Origin: Branchiostoma floridae
Lineage: Eukaryota > Chordata > Leptocardii > Amphioxiformes > Branchiostomatidae
Reading direction: 5' to 3'
NCBI RefSeq assembly: GCF_000003815.2
Contig: NC_049984.1
Coordinates: 675,143-702,038, forward strand
DNA length: 26,896 nt
Shown: positions 1-10,804 of the stretch, one piece after another
Layout of the letters: the number at the start of each line of letters is the position of its first letter
Position numbering within the stretch: the stretch's first letter is position 1
The notes under the pieces: model-generated
Seen by the model: the letters and a program-made list of their open reading frames with translations, nothing else
Told to the model about the DNA's origin: nothing
Database searches by the model: none
Translations under genes and position numbers: made by a program

Positions 1-123
1 GTTTTCCCCCCTAGGGGAACATCTTGGTGGCAGTGGTGGTTGTCCCCCATTTATTGTTAAGGGGGCACTTTTTTTATTTCGGGCGGAAATAAGTTTAACC
101 CCTTTTCCCGCCCCCCCCCCCCC

Positions 124-200
124 CAGCGTAAAGCTGTTGCGGTCGTCCCCCAGTGGCAGGAGGACAAGATGCGGGAGGGGCTGAACATGTTGTATGTACA
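124..200 (+). repeat. Degenerate partial copy of the first AARS1 exon
   Basis: A C-run and CAG acceptor at about 110-125 is followed by 126-189, which reads RKAVAVVPQWQEDKMREGLN. This is a diverged copy of the start of the real exon at 251-310, which has its own C-run and CAG. The copy then leaves exon homology into a sequence with stops and has no donor. It is a decoy acceptor with 64 nt of exon, lying about 125 bp upstream of the true acceptor. Confidence 0.8.
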
Positions 201-250
201 TGATTACATGTAGACATTACTGTAACCCCCTCTAACACCCCCCCCCCCAG

Positions 251-1991
251 CGTATCGCGGCAGCAGTCGTCCCCCAGTGGCAGAAGGACGAGATGCGGGA
301 GGGGCTGAACGCCCTGAAGAAGAAAATCATCGACCTTGAGAAGGCTGCCAAGGCCGACATTGTCAAGACAGTGAGTACACAAACAAACAATCATTCCAAA
401 GTTTTTTTAAAACGTCAAAACTCTACATTTTCATTAGTTACCAGATGCACAGTTACATTTTACAGCACTTAAAAGAGCTTGTATGTCACTTCATCTGTAA
501 ACTGTTTTTTACATGTAGAATGTAGTTGTCTAAGAATATTCCATCTGTTTGTTTGTGGTTATTTTGGTTTTCGAAGCGTCCAGGCTGGAAGTGTGGGCCA
601 CCCCTTGTTTCTCATTTATCTGTTATATATTGTTGTTTACTGTTTGTTGTTTATCTGTTATTTATTGTTGTTTACTGTTCGTTGTTTATCAGGTTGTCGA
701 GGCGACCAGACAGGAAGTAGAGGCCGCGCCCAACCAGCCGCTGGTGATCAAGCGACTCGAGGCCGGAGCCGACCTGAAGGCGCTGAACGAAGCCGTGAAG
801 ATCTACAAGTCCAAATCTCCGCAGACGGCGGCCATGTTGTTCTCTGCTGACAGCGAGGCTGGCAAGGTCGTGTTGCAGTGTTGGGTGCCCAAGGTCAGTG
901 GATACTGTACTAACATGTTATATAACAAGTCAGTGGATACTGTACTAACATGTTATATAACAAGTCCAAGTCTCCGCAGACAGCGGCCATGTTGTTCTCT
1001 GCTGACAGTAAGGTCGTGGTGCAGTGCTGGGTGCCCAAGGTCAGTGGATACTGTACTAACGTGTTATATAATAAGTCCAAGTCCCCGCAGACGGCGGCCA
1101 TGTTGTTCTCTTCTGACAGCGAGGCCGGCAAGGTCGTGGTGCAGTGCTGGGTGCCCAAGGTCAGTGGGACTGCTGTCAATCATTGATTCAAACGTTATTT
1201 GTACAACTGTTGGGATCGGTGAGGTCAGGTACACCACAGTCAGACCTGACTTCAGCAACCACACAAGGGACTGAGGAAAATTGGTTGATGTTGACGTTTA
1301 ACTGGATAAAAATGGACGGGACTGTTTTGATGTGGCTTGTGACGGAAGGTGGTTTCCTAACCCAGTTTCACTGTAACTGGTGTGTGAAGCATGTTTGTTT
1401 GTTTGTTTGTGTAGGAGATGGTTTACGAAGGTCCTGAAGGCGGGCGAGTGGGTGAACCATGTGACATGTTTATTTATTTGTTTGTTTGTTTGTGCAGGAG
1501 GTTGTTACGAAAGGCCTGAAGGCGGGCGAGTGGGTGAATCATGTGACATGTTTGTTTGTTTGTTTGTTTGTTTGTGTAGGAGATGGTTTACAAAGGGCCT
1601 GAAGGCGGGCGAGTGGGTAAACCATGTGACATGTTTGTTTGTTTGTGCAGGAGGTAGTTACGAAAGGCCTGAAGGCGGGCGAGTGGGTGAACCATGTGAC
1701 ATGTTTGTTTGTTTGTTTGTTTGTTTGTGCAGGAGGTGGTTACGAAGGGCCTGAAGGCGGGTGATTGGGTGAACCATGTGACATGTTTGTTTGTTTGTTT
1801 GTTTGTTTGTGCAGGAGGTGGTTACGAAGGGCCTGAAGGCGGGTGATTGGGTGAACCATGTGAAAGACGTCCTCGCTGCCCGTGGTGGCGGGAAGGACAA
1901 CACCGCCCAGGCTTCCGGAACTAATGTCGACGCTCTTACACAAGCCGTTACCATGGCTACGGACTTTGCCAACCTCAAACTCAGCAACTAA
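251..1991 (+). CDS. AARS1: Alanyl-tRNA synthetase, cytoplasmic, C-terminal exons (partial)
   Basis: The enzyme charges tRNA-Ala with alanine in the cytosol; this part covers the end of the editing region and the C-Ala domain. Three coding exons are joined in phase 0: 251-370 (40 aa, donor GTGAGT), 693-893 (67 aa, donor GTCAGT) and 1815-1991 (58 aa, TAA stop at 1989-1991). Landmarks are VVPQWQKDEMREGLNALKK in the first exon, PNQPLVI and SPQTAAMLF in the second, and GLKAGDW then GGGKDNTAQASG in the third. The GGGK-AQASG signature and the final ATDFANLKL run match the C-terminus of animal AlaRS as I recall it from human AARS1. The synthetase core lies upstream of the window. All three exons are flanked by tandem partial copies of themselves, so automatic gene models may include false exons here. 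The true copies are recognised because only they continue into conserved sequence on both sides. Confidence 0.93.
810..1165 (+). repeat. Tandem copies of the 3' end of an AARS1 exon with its splice donor
   Basis: The last about 85 nt of the second exon (true copy ending at 893) plus the GTCAGT donor and about 40 nt of intron are repeated at about 960-1039 and 1070-1159. The middle copy lacks about 12 nt encoding EAGK. A shorter 40-bp intron sub-repeat (GTCAGTGGATACTGTACTAA) is doubled at 894-965. Every copy ends in CCCAAG followed by GTCAGT, so three equivalent donors compete. Only the first is contiguous with the upstream exon sequence. Confidence 0.88.
1387..1870 (+). repeat. Tandem copies of the 5' start of the last AARS1 exon with acceptors
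   Basis: Six acceptors precede the same exon start: exon position 1 is at 1414, 1498, 1580, 1651, 1733 and finally 1815, which is the real exon. Each unit (71-84 bp) contains a TTTG-rich tract, TAG or CAG, about 50 nt of exon ending AACCATGTG, then ACATG and the next TTTG tract. Only the 1815 copy runs on into AAAGACGTCCTCGC. The first five are decoy acceptors without a convincing donor. Confidence 0.9.
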
Positions 1992-2739
1992 GCACCCCAA
2001 GGAAAGAGTATGCTGGCTACTATTGGAATATACCACCAGCGAAAGGGGTCGGAGTTGAAAAATTGTCTGCACAAATTTTCAGCCATGCAATCTATGCCTA
2101 ATATTTTAAGTCCAAAAGGAAGAAAGGATAGTGTCGATGTAAGAATGATTTGAACCACTTGGGCTGAGCTATGCTATATCTTTAGCTATTAAGATGATAT
2201 TTGAAGAACGGCAATGAAGGTTGGATATCTAGGTAATAAGATACGTCAAATAGCACTTACTCAAGCAACTGATATGATTTTGGAAACAGTCAGACAAGAG
2301 ATAAGGGATGCTATCTGAAATGTCGGACCATATCCAGTTGCTTGAGTAACTAGGACTGCTTTTAGGCGTACATTTGAAGTAAGCTAGTTAAGCAGATTCT
2401 TATGATCATGATGAGCTGTTGAAAAAATGTCAATGTTGACGAAATTTCTGAAACTCCATTGTAAGAGTTACATGTGTAGTTAGACTTCCATAAGTTTGGT
2501 GTTAATTTTCTACACAAATTTGAATGCCAAATATGGTCAGCTGATCCTCAGGATCCACAAGTCAGGTGAGGCAAGGGTGGATTTAGACAAATTTTGACTT
2601 CTTAGTTTTCATTTTGCCACAAGTGTTAGGCCTTAAAGCATATATTACATATTTACCCCCAGTCTAAGTTTTTACATGCAATCTTCAGGCCCTGTTGCTT
2701 ACCACTACAACTGGAGCCAAAACCTCAACTCAACTCTGC
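1992..2739 (+). other. AARS1 3' flank with a small inverted repeat
   Basis: This non-coding stretch follows the AARS1 stop and probably starts with its 3' UTR. I see no clear poly(A) signal close to the stop. It holds an inverted repeat: CTTACTCAAGCAACTGATATG at about 2256-2275 pairs with CATATCCAGTTGCTTGAGTAAC at 2329-2350. Preceded by AGGTAATAAGATACGTCAA, this resembles sequences near 3500 and 16520, so it is a member of a dispersed repeat family. Confidence 0.5.
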
Positions 2740-3047
2740 CCTAGACTCTGTTGCAGTCTTCGAACGGGGCTTGTTTTTATTGGGGGGGGGAGGGGGTTGT
2801 TTCGCTACTTTCAACGTTGGCTACGTTCTCTTGTGCCGGGAAAGGGAGTTTGCTGTGAAAGGGAGTTTTGCCCCGACGGGGCAAACCTCGCTATCACGGC
2901 AAAGTCCCTTTCACAGCATACTCCCTTCCTCGGCAAACTCCCTTTCCCGGCACAAGAGAACCTAGCCAACATTGCAAATGCCAAATCGCGGACCAACGCT
3001 ACACCCCCACCCCCCAGCCTCGTTCGAAGACTGCAACGGAGTCTAAG
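2740..3047. mobile_element. Fold-back (MITE-like) element, about 310 bp
   Basis: The outer arms are inverted copies: 2741-2772 (TAGACTCTGTTGCAGTCTTC core) against 3015-3046 (GAAGACTGCAACGGAGTCTA core). A second inner pair follows: 2813-2855 (TCTCTTGTGCCGGGAAAGGG core) against 2937-2975. The whole element folds into a long hairpin with a short C/G-rich loop near 2875-2885. No transposase is present. Fold-back structure with imperfect terminal inverted repeats is typical of non-autonomous DNA transposons, but I could not define a target duplication. Confidence 0.75.
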
Positions 3048-3429
3048 TCTGCCCCGCCTTAGACTAGTGTGTACCCCACCTTTCCCCTGCCTGCCTATCC
3101 TGAATATAGATAGAAACAACATTACCGTACCAGAATATTATTAGCTCATCTGCTGAAGACAAAGTAACAGAAGGAAATACTTTCATACTAATTTCAATAT
3201 TGACATAAATTTGAGGTATTTAAGGTTTGGGATAAGTCTGTCATATGTAGGGATGGAGAAAAGGTATGTAAGACGTCAAACGTTTGTCAGAGGACTGGTG
3301 GATATTTATTTTGCACTCCATGGTTCAAGTGGACCCTACTAAAACTTGTATGTGGAGGCAGACTATGTGATAAGAAAATAAAGGTGCAACAAAACTGGGT
3401 AAATCCGAAGTCAGTACACATGCAGATGT
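3048..3429. other. Intergenic, no recognised feature
   Basis: No coding exon, RNA gene or strong repeat is visible. The open frames here have no recognisable protein features. Confidence 0.4.
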
Positions 3430-3600
3430 CCCCTATCATGACTCCTGATGAAGAGGAAGAGCGTTTGTTTCTGATCTTTGAAAGGAGAAACGTCAACATC
3501 CAGGTAATAAGACATGCCAAAAAGCAGTTAATCAAGCAACTTCCGAAACCATATCCGATCCCGTTGCTTGAGTAACTGCTATTTTGGTGTTTGAAAGAAG
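3430..3600. repeat. Dispersed repeat with short inverted arms
   Basis: The sequence holds ACTCCTGATGAAGAGGAAGA, GGAGAAACGTCAACATCCAG and then an inverted pair, GTTAATCAAGCAAC at 3527-3540 against GTTGCTTGAGTAAC at 3563-3576. The same order of words (CAGGTRATAAGAYA, then TTACTNAAGCAACT) recurs near 2230-2350 and at 16500-16575. The GATGAAGA then GAAACGTC pairing also resembles tails of some invertebrate retroelements; that link is inference. Confidence 0.5.
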
Positions 3601-5189
3601 AATTTGAATTTCTTGGAACAAACTCTGCACAACTGATATGATGAATGATTGTGTTATTGAAATTATAGTTCACAATGTCCAAACAGTTAAGTGGCAAAAC
3701 TACGCCCTGTTGTAAACAGAATTGTATCCATTTTCAGCACACTAACTTGTTGCGGCAACATAAGGCCGAGTATTGTTAGCCAATAGACGAAGTGGGGACG
3801 TTTGCTGAACACTTCAGCACCATCTGTGCAGGTGTTTATCAGGTGTGATAATTACGGAGTTGATCATGTCCTACTGTGTACGGGGTTAATAAAACATGGT
3901 TAACGAGAGTGCGTATGTTTGGTGTGTTATCGCAAGGAGGTTGAAAAAAGGTCCTTGGTTATCGGCGTGGAAATGTAGGTCAGAGCAGCTGATATTGCCA
4001 GTGAAAACTTCCAACCCTGCAAGATGGGGAACAGCGGGCGCTAAACGGGATAGTGAGTGCGTGTGTGAAAAATGTGGAGAGTGCAAAAACAGGAGACCCT
4101 CCGGGTTCTTCTGTCTGCAGGGTTGATCATATTTATTCTCCAAACCCTGCATCATTCGGGTTCTCCAGACACTGCGGCGTCCGCGGTCCGAGTTTCTCAG
4201 CCCACCTGCAGTGACGTAGGCTACGTTTACCTGCCGCTGTTGGAGGTGGTTTGTACACATCAACTATCGGTTGGCAGGGAAACTAGTTTTGTACACATCG
4301 CCTGTCGGCCGCTAGGGAAACTCCACCAAGAACAATACAAAAAACGGACTGTCGTACTTTCAGAAACGTCAACAGAAACCACAAACATGCTACGAAAATA
4401 AGTAGGAAACAAAGACTTATTTTTCGTTAGCTGTACACACAACACTACCAGGTCATCAACGGCATTGCCGCGAGAGGTAGTCATTTTCTGAACATCCTGA
4501 CTAGTTAGTAAATCGGAATAATGGTTCTTATTAGCTAGATGCCAGTAGTTTGTATTCCACTTACTGTATTTTCCAAAGCGCACAGGATTTGGCATGTTTC
4601 TAACTCAGGTAAAGATCAAGGCACACTTGTATCTCATGGACAGAAGTAGCCTTGGCTACTGAACCAAATATTCAGGAGATTTATGGACCAAGGAACCTGC
4701 GACCGGAGCCAGGAAGCCACCCGCGTCCCCGACCTTTCATCCCTCGGTCCTTTCTTTAAAGTGCTCCTTACCTGTCACCAGGTGTGTTAAGTGCTCCTTA
4801 GTACCTGTCGCCAGGTGTGTTAAGTGCCCCTCACCTGACGCCAGGTAAGCGTGTTTGTTTTCCTCATAAAACCTGCCGCTCCATAAAACCCACAGACCTC
4901 CAGCCAACCCCCCCCCCACCCACCCCCCCCCCCCCACATACACACAAACACTCAAGCATCTTCCACACTGCAGACAGAATGGCCTCCAAGTAGATGTGGG
5001 GTAGAGGCTTTCTTGTTAGTCTTTTCGCTCGTTTTAGACGTGTTTCATTGGTATTGTTTGTCATGAGATAAAACTACGTACAAAATGCGATACCTAACAT
5101 CGTTGCCTTATTGCGGCTTACCGAAATGAAAAAGGGCATCTCAAACAGGTCAAAGGATGGAGAAGACGCACGGATCTAGCAGCGAGCTG
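3601..5189. other. Intergenic, small tandem repeats only
   Basis: No coding exon was recognised. A 33-34 bp unit (GTGCTCCTTACCTGTCACCA core) occurs three times at about 4757-4850, the pair near 4252-4315 (TTTGTACACATC then a CTATCGG or CTGTCGG word) is a degenerate duplication, and 4908-4936 is a C-run. Open frames in this stretch have no family resemblance. Confidence 0.45.
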
Positions 5190-5233
5190 TGACGTCACGT
5201 CTCCTCCTGAAAACCCGCAGGTTACCAGGCAAC
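5190..5233. promoter_or_regulatory. CRE and RFX X-box motif pair
   Basis: A palindromic CRE (TGACGTCA, 5190-5197) is followed 23 bp later by GTTACCAGGCAAC (5221-5233), which fits the RFX X-box pattern GTNRCC-N-RGYAAC. No coding exon lies just downstream on either strand that I can recognise, so the target gene is unknown. A second such pair lies at 24886-24915. Confidence 0.45.
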
Positions 5234-5561
5234 ACTGGAGAGGCTCGTGATGAGGGGCTGTAAAACAACAAATGTCGAAAACCTGCAGTTACTTGATGCC
5301 GGTGCGGGACATGAGTGGGAGGCTCGGTCAACATCCGTCACAGCGCGGCGCGCCGGGTGCGGTTTGTGTTGTGAGTGTTTTTTAATGGACTCGGGAGAAT
5401 GGGGTTCGCCAAGGGGGGACAGGAACATTTCCTCTCTCTTGGGTCTCCCTTTGCTCAACAAGGAACTGACTCAAAATTGCAAGACTGGTGAATAAAGACA
5501 AGTGCAGCTGTCGCTAACATTTTGTGCGTTTAAATAGAAAAACACCACAGAACACTGTCTG

Positions 5562-5715
5562 TGGCCTTTTATTAATCTCCAAGCAGATCCTACGGTGCCA
5601 TAAGATAGTATCAAAGCTGGCCAAGGAGTGTAGCCGGCCAAGGGAGTCAAACGAGAAGTTTGATACTATACATTACGCACCGTGGATCTGGTTGGAGATT
5701 AGCCCTTTATTGCCT
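5562..5715. mobile_element. Fold-back (MITE-like) hairpin element
   Basis: The left arm 5562-5616 and right arm 5658-5715 are imperfect inverted copies. Shared words include TTGGAGATTA against TAATCTCC, GATCC against GGATC, and GATAGTATCAAA against TTTGATACTATA. The 40-bp loop contains a doubled GGCCAAG motif. There is no coding capacity. It looks like a short non-autonomous DNA transposon or its derivative. Confidence 0.7.
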
Positions 5716-6221
5716 TATCGTTGTCGGCCTTCACAACAGTTTGCTTTAGAGGTTTATTGTCGTTACTCTCGTCTCTTGACATAATTCGTATAGAAGTCCC
5801 CAGGCCACATTTGTACATTTGTTTACATCGTTACGCTTAAGTACATTGTAGGTAGCTGAACGCGTACAGGCACCGAATTGTCTGCAAACTTACTGCAGAC
5901 TTCCTCAGAAACAAAAACCACCAATCACTTGCAAGCTTGGAAATGTAATCTTATGGCACATGACGTCAGCGATTGAACAAAGGAGCTAGGAAGTTCATAT
6001 CGCCCCCCGTCCCAATGGTGTTTGGCTTGATCTGATGCAGTTGGCCATTTATTTCTCGTCGCATTTTGTTACTTAAATCTCACGTTCACACTGAGTACAA
6101 GAACGCACTCTCCGTTGACATAAACGTCTGATGTATTCACCGCGAACCACAGGTCTCTCTTGTGGCAGGAACTGTTTTCACCACTAATTGATGTTCGTGA
6201 AACTGCTCAGCCAGTCGAGCC
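5716..6221. other. Intergenic and 3' flank of receptor gene A
   Basis: The end next to 6222 should hold the 3' UTR of gene A on the minus strand. AATAAA on the minus strand (6053-6048) lies about 170 bp past the stop and is a reasonable poly(A) signal. Nothing else is recognised. Confidence 0.45.
6048..6053 (-). terminator. Candidate poly(A) signal of receptor gene A
   Basis: AATAAA on the minus strand, about 170 nt downstream of the TAG stop of gene A. A single hexamer carries little weight alone; position is the support. Confidence 0.35.
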
Positions 6222-8072
6222 CTACCGCCGGCACCTCCCACACAGAAACAGTTTCACGACCCTCTGCCGGAATGATTTCTGCACGAACGTGTAGATGATG
6301 GGGTTCGCCGCGTTGTTGACGAAGTACAGGTCGTTGATGAGCGCCACGGCTTGGACCAGTGCGGTGGGTTTTCCCGCCAAATATCTCGGGTTCGCCACTT
6401 CTAAGAGGCTGAGGACCCAGAAGGGCAGCCAGGACAGCACGAACACCAGCGTGACGAGCAGCAGCAGCTTGGCCACGCGGTAGTGCCGGCGGGTTGCTGA
6501 GGAGGCGGAGTGCGGATGTTGGGAGGAGGATGGAGGCTGCGATGCCGGAGAGGAAGGTGCCGGAGCTGGAGGAGACCGGCTTGTAGCGGAGGACGGCGGC
6601 TGTGCCTGCACCTGTTCGTGCGGGCTATCTGGCCGGTTCTTCAGGCAGGCGCACGGTATGGGTGTCCGGTCCTCCTCGGGCCGCACGTCCCTCAGCGCGA
6701 TGTCCGAGGTGCTGGTGGCGGGGGGATCCTGCCGGTGGCCCCGAGCGCTGCGCCCGGCCCACCCGCTGCGGTGCGACGGTCCCACGGCGGACTGTCTCGG
6801 GATACCTGCCTCCAGCTGCGAAACTCTGTAGTACACCTGATGGAGACAACACAACACAACAGTGAACATACATTCGGTTTGAAGGCCATTGAATCTAAGT
6901 TTGAAGTTCCTTCACGTAATCATTGTGCAGAAATGTTTCTTTACACATCGAAAAGACAAGTAGTATCCAACGAAAGATTTTATGGCATTTGTCGTTACGG
7001 AGATATTGCTGTCGGTCCGTCTGCAAGGAGGTTCTCATTGTCTTGCTTTTGTTTGCTAGATCATTGTCTTGTCTAATAAGGAGAAATTAGCAAAATGAAA
7101 GCCCTTACCAGGGCGTATAGAACCGCCATAACCAGCACGGACAGGAAGAACAGCACTGCTGTGACGATGAACAGCACGGTGACCTGGGTGCTGTCCGTGA
7201 CGTAACACTGGCTCACCGTGGTGCATGCCGGTCCTACCCGGATCCCGCCAACTACCTGGTAATCCAACACCACCGGGATAGCAACGACACCGCCTAGCAA
7301 CAGCGTACCCGCAATGGCGGCCAGAACTCTGCCCTTCCTGTATAAGCAAGGATCATTGGGTTATCATACATTACATTTGTTTGTTTGTTTGCTTGGTTGT
7401 TTGGTTTTGTCATCACTAACCAAGCAGCAGGGTACAGTGTCGACCAGAACCCACCCTTTTCAATGGATTCGAAGGAACGTGCCATACCTTAGCCGATGAG
7501 GGGATTGTTTTAAGGTCATTTCTTTGTTTCATTTTACGCCCCGATAAGACAAAAAGACCGAATGTTTGTCCACCCGCGTGTGTATCAATTATGTAGCTGC
7601 TTAACGCTTGTCGTTAATTGGAAGCAAACGGAAGACCTATTGGCGATCTTCAACCAAGCCGGCAGAGCAGAAAAGAATTATTATGAATACGGTTGATAAG
7701 TCTGTTCAATAATACTCTTTGCTAGACTTACTTGAGTGAAAGGTACTGTACGGGCCAGTAGACGGCGTAGAACCTGTCCACGGCGATGGCGATGAGCAGG
7801 AAGGTGGAGGAGAGGACGCTGGCTGTGGTCAGGTACGGGTTGATCTGGGGCAGCACAGGGAAGAACCAAGGGAAGCGTTTTTAGGTCATTGATAAATATC
7901 TAGGAGTTATAAAAGCACCGTCTGCACAATTTGAAACAAATTAGATTGACGTGAAATTTGTGTGTTTGTGTGTGCGTCTGTGCATGTGTGTGTTTAAGTG
8001 TGTTTGTGTGTTTGTGTATGTGTGTGTGTCTGCCTGGGTGTATGTTTGTGCGTGTGTGTGTGTGTATGTGCG

Positions 8073-8103
<31 letters not shown>

Positions 8104-8479
8104 TTGTGTGTGTGTGCGCGCGTGTATGTATGTGTGTGTGTGTGTGTGTGTATGTGTGTGTGTGTGTGTGTGTGTGTATACATACCTTGCACCAGGCGTC
8201 ACTGGTATAAGTGATGTGGTAGTAGGAGAAGACCTTCATGGGCACGACCACAGCTGAGATGAGGAAGTCGGCCCCTGCCAGCGCCAGGATGAAGCAGGTG
8301 GAGGAGGACTTGTTGCTCCTGGCGCCGTTCACGATCAGCACCAGGAGGTTCCCCAGCGCGCCCACCGGGCACAGCACCAGCAGGTACACGATCACTGGGA
8401 ACATCTGCCGCGCGAACGTCTGGTCCAGCAGCGCGTTCAGCCGGTCCTGCGGCACGGGCAGGCACGTCACGTTCTCCAT
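6222..8479 (-). CDS. Class A GPCR, receptor gene A (peptide-receptor-like)
   Basis: A seven-helix plasma-membrane receptor expected to signal through G proteins. The four exons are 8479-8186, 7844-7732, 7337-7109 and 6836-6222 (TAG stop), all with GT-AG ends and matching phases (0, 2, 0), giving 416 aa. The ATG at 8479 is supported because the following NVTC-PVP segment is shared with gene C. Visible landmarks: GNLLVL in TM1 (N44), LALAGAD in TM2 (D71), WCK (C97), AVDRF in place of DRY (121-123), extracellular-loop-2 cysteines near 174 and 180, a Pro/Ser/Gln-rich third intracellular loop (about 213-327), SWLPFW in TM6 (W348) and NPIIY in TM7 (390-394). The tail is very short with two cysteines (LCGRC), possible palmitoylation sites. 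TM7 is reminiscent of orexin/CCK-type peptide receptors, but the ligand is unknown. A DRF instead of DRY is unusual yet tolerated in this superfamily. Confidence 0.88.
7955..8182. repeat. (TG/CA)n microsatellite in intron 1 of gene A
   Basis: A long interrupted TG run on the plus strand (CA on the minus, transcribed strand) ends about 3 bp before the exon-1 donor (GTATGT at 8185-8180 on the minus strand). The His/Thr and Cys/Val open frames across it are artefacts of the dinucleotide. Confidence 0.95.
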
Positions 8480-8484
8480 GGGCG

Positions 8485-9050
8485 GGCTGCAGGCTGGCCT
8501 CTACCGGGCGGACTGCGCTGGCCAGGCGGGACACAGGCTGGTCTCTACCGGGCGGACTACGCTGGTCAGGCGGGCCACAGGCTGGTCTCTACCGGGCGGA
8601 CTACGCTGGTCAGGCGGGCCACAGGCTGGTCTCTACCGGGCGGACTACGCTGGTCAGGCGGGCCACAGGCTGGTGTCTACCGGGCGGACTACGCTGGTCA
8701 GGCGGGCCACAGGCTGGTCTCTACCGGGCGGACTACGCTGGCCAGGCTGGCCACAGGCTGGTCTCTACCGGGCGGACTACGCTGGTCAGGCGGGCCACAG
8801 GCTGGTCTCTACCGGGCGGACTACGCTGGCCAGGCGGGCCGCAGGCTGGTCTCTACCGGGCTGACTACGCTGGTCAGGCGGGCTGCAGGCTGGTCTCTAC
8901 CGGGCGGACTACGCTGGCCAGGCGGGCCACAGGCTGGTCTCTACCGGGCGCACTAAGCTGGCCAGGCGGGCTGCAGGCCAGTCTCTACCGGGCGGACTAA
9001 GCTTGTCTGACGGACCACAGTGTAGTCTCTAAGAGACGGACTAAACTGGC
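8485..9050. repeat. 44-bp minisatellite abutting the start codon of gene A
   Basis: About 12 copies of a 44-bp unit (CTGGTCTCTACCGGGCGGAC core, then TACGCTGGTCAGGCGGGCCA) run from about 8490 and decay after 9000 (for example AGTCTCTAAGAGACGG). The first unit starts within about 10 bp of the ATG at 8479. On the minus strand it is the immediate 5' leader of gene A, so it is likely transcribed or part of the promoter. Confidence 0.9.
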
Positions 9051-10804
9051 TGTTAAGTGCCAGAATATTTTCTACCGAGTTCTACTATCCTCGTGCCCCC
9101 ATAGGACGGCCAGGTGGAGGCTAGCTACAGTCGCAGGAGGATGTCGGCGTCGCTGTGACAGAACAGATCGTCGACAAAGATCTGGGACGGCTTTCCGACA
9201 GCTGGTTTCAGTCCGACACATCCACGGCTGTCCCAATATGGCAATAACGCTGCCCTGGGTCTTCTGTCACACAGTGGTAATCTTATCCAATGCCAAAGTC
9301 ATCAATCCCTCACCGGTTGGAGCATGAGATGGCGTTTCTGGTAGGACTGTCGTAACAGACAGGGTGACATTCCTACCTGGACCGTGGCGTGGGAACCCGA
9401 CGTGTCGCTGCTCTGTTCCTCGGCAGGAGTCTTCCGTTCAGAGAGAACCTTACAGAAGGCAAATAAAGGCGTCTGGTGTCATAAACGGGCGCAAACCACA
9501 AACAGTAGTTCCCGACTGAAGGACGTAACGGCCCTCCTGCCTACTGCACACACATGCACACCGCTGGGCTGGTATTTATCACCCACTTCACCCCCAGCAA
9601 AACTGACCAACTTTGATCGACATAAATTTTCTGAGGCATGTTGATTATGTAAAGCGCGTTGTAAACAATCCTGAGAAAGAATGGCCCGTGTTATGGTGTA
9701 TTTTAGACTGAATGGCAGAAGAAGAATTTGTACCATAAACTAGCACGAATGGGAATAAACGTTCTGATAATCGGTACTTGTTAGGAACAGCAGGATGTAA
9801 GAGAAGCACCAAAAGACCACAAGACCACAGAGCTTCACTGACCGAATCGACATGGCCTGCAGCGCCGTTATTTGTGTACATAGTAGACTGATGTATATAA
9901 CCATTATATGCCACTCCTGGACCGTCTGTCGTGTAGTACATTCGGTACCACAGGTAAACAAGAACTTAATGTTATCATGTGTTGATTATCTTATTCGTGT
10001 GCAATGTATTCTGCTTATTTTCATTATTCTATGGAACTGTGTTGACGTCTGTTGACTAAATTTGAATTTATTGTTCTCAAATACTTTGAGCTCTTGAGTG
10101 AGAAGCTCACCTCAGTTTTGTTGTTATTTGTTTTAATTCGAACATATAAAACCTACTGATAAATTCACGGTCTGAAACACTGCATTGATGCGACCAATAG
10201 CGACAGTTCATTGCCCACACTACCAACTGCACAGCAAGTATATATAGTCGTACATTTCATGCTACATGCACAGCACACAGGTCTGTTACAACTACCGAAT
10301 TATCCTTAATGGCAGGACCAGTCATAAATAAGATCATAAATTTTCTACTTCATCAGTGGTGGAGGTATAATGTTATACAACGTTTTATTTATGGCATATG
10401 GCAGCGAAAAAAAGCTTTTTATGCTTAAGCTTGCCACGAGGGCGGATGTGTTGTGGCTTAGGCAAAACGTTACTACATCTGAATTTGCTGCACGCCTTAA
10501 TGTCACAGTGAAGACACGTCACCAGACCTACATGTGGCGTCATTACAACGTTACAATTCTGCATCACGAGAAAGTACGTTAAAGACAATGTACTGTAAAA
10601 GTGTCAAAAATGTAAGAAATTCTGTTGTTCTTTCAGCTCCTCTGAGTGGCGGGAAACTCAGCTCCTTTTGCGGAGAAAACAAACAGGACCGATGCAGGAC
10701 AGCCGGCTGGACCTGGGCAGCATCATTCGCTTTCCTGTCCAGAACGGGCGAACGTTCACGTCCGGTCGCCTTAACACCTTACGCACTCTGCAGACTACAA
10801 TGTA
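9051..10804. other. Intergenic between receptor genes A and B
   Basis: No coding exon was recognised. The region should contain the promoter of gene A (minus strand) at its low-coordinate end. TATA-like strings such as AAGTATATATAG near 10235 are present but not placed near a defined start. The open frames show no recognisable family. Confidence 0.4.

Noticed and set aside
1380-1754. 124-residue plus-strand frame in the AARS1 last intron
   Set aside because: It is a reading across repeated decoy exon starts and TTTG tracts, not an independent protein.
3287-3697. 136-residue minus-strand frame
   Set aside because: No recognised domain or splice context; it overlaps a dispersed repeat.
7900-8257. 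Long His/Thr and Cys/Val open frames on both strands
   Set aside because: They are produced by the TG/CA microsatellite in intron 1 of gene A and encode only dinucleotide-derived residues.
8238-8864. 208-residue plus-strand frame with WSLPGGLRW-like repeats
   Set aside because: It is antisense to exon 1 of gene A and then runs through the 44-bp minisatellite; no recognisable protein.
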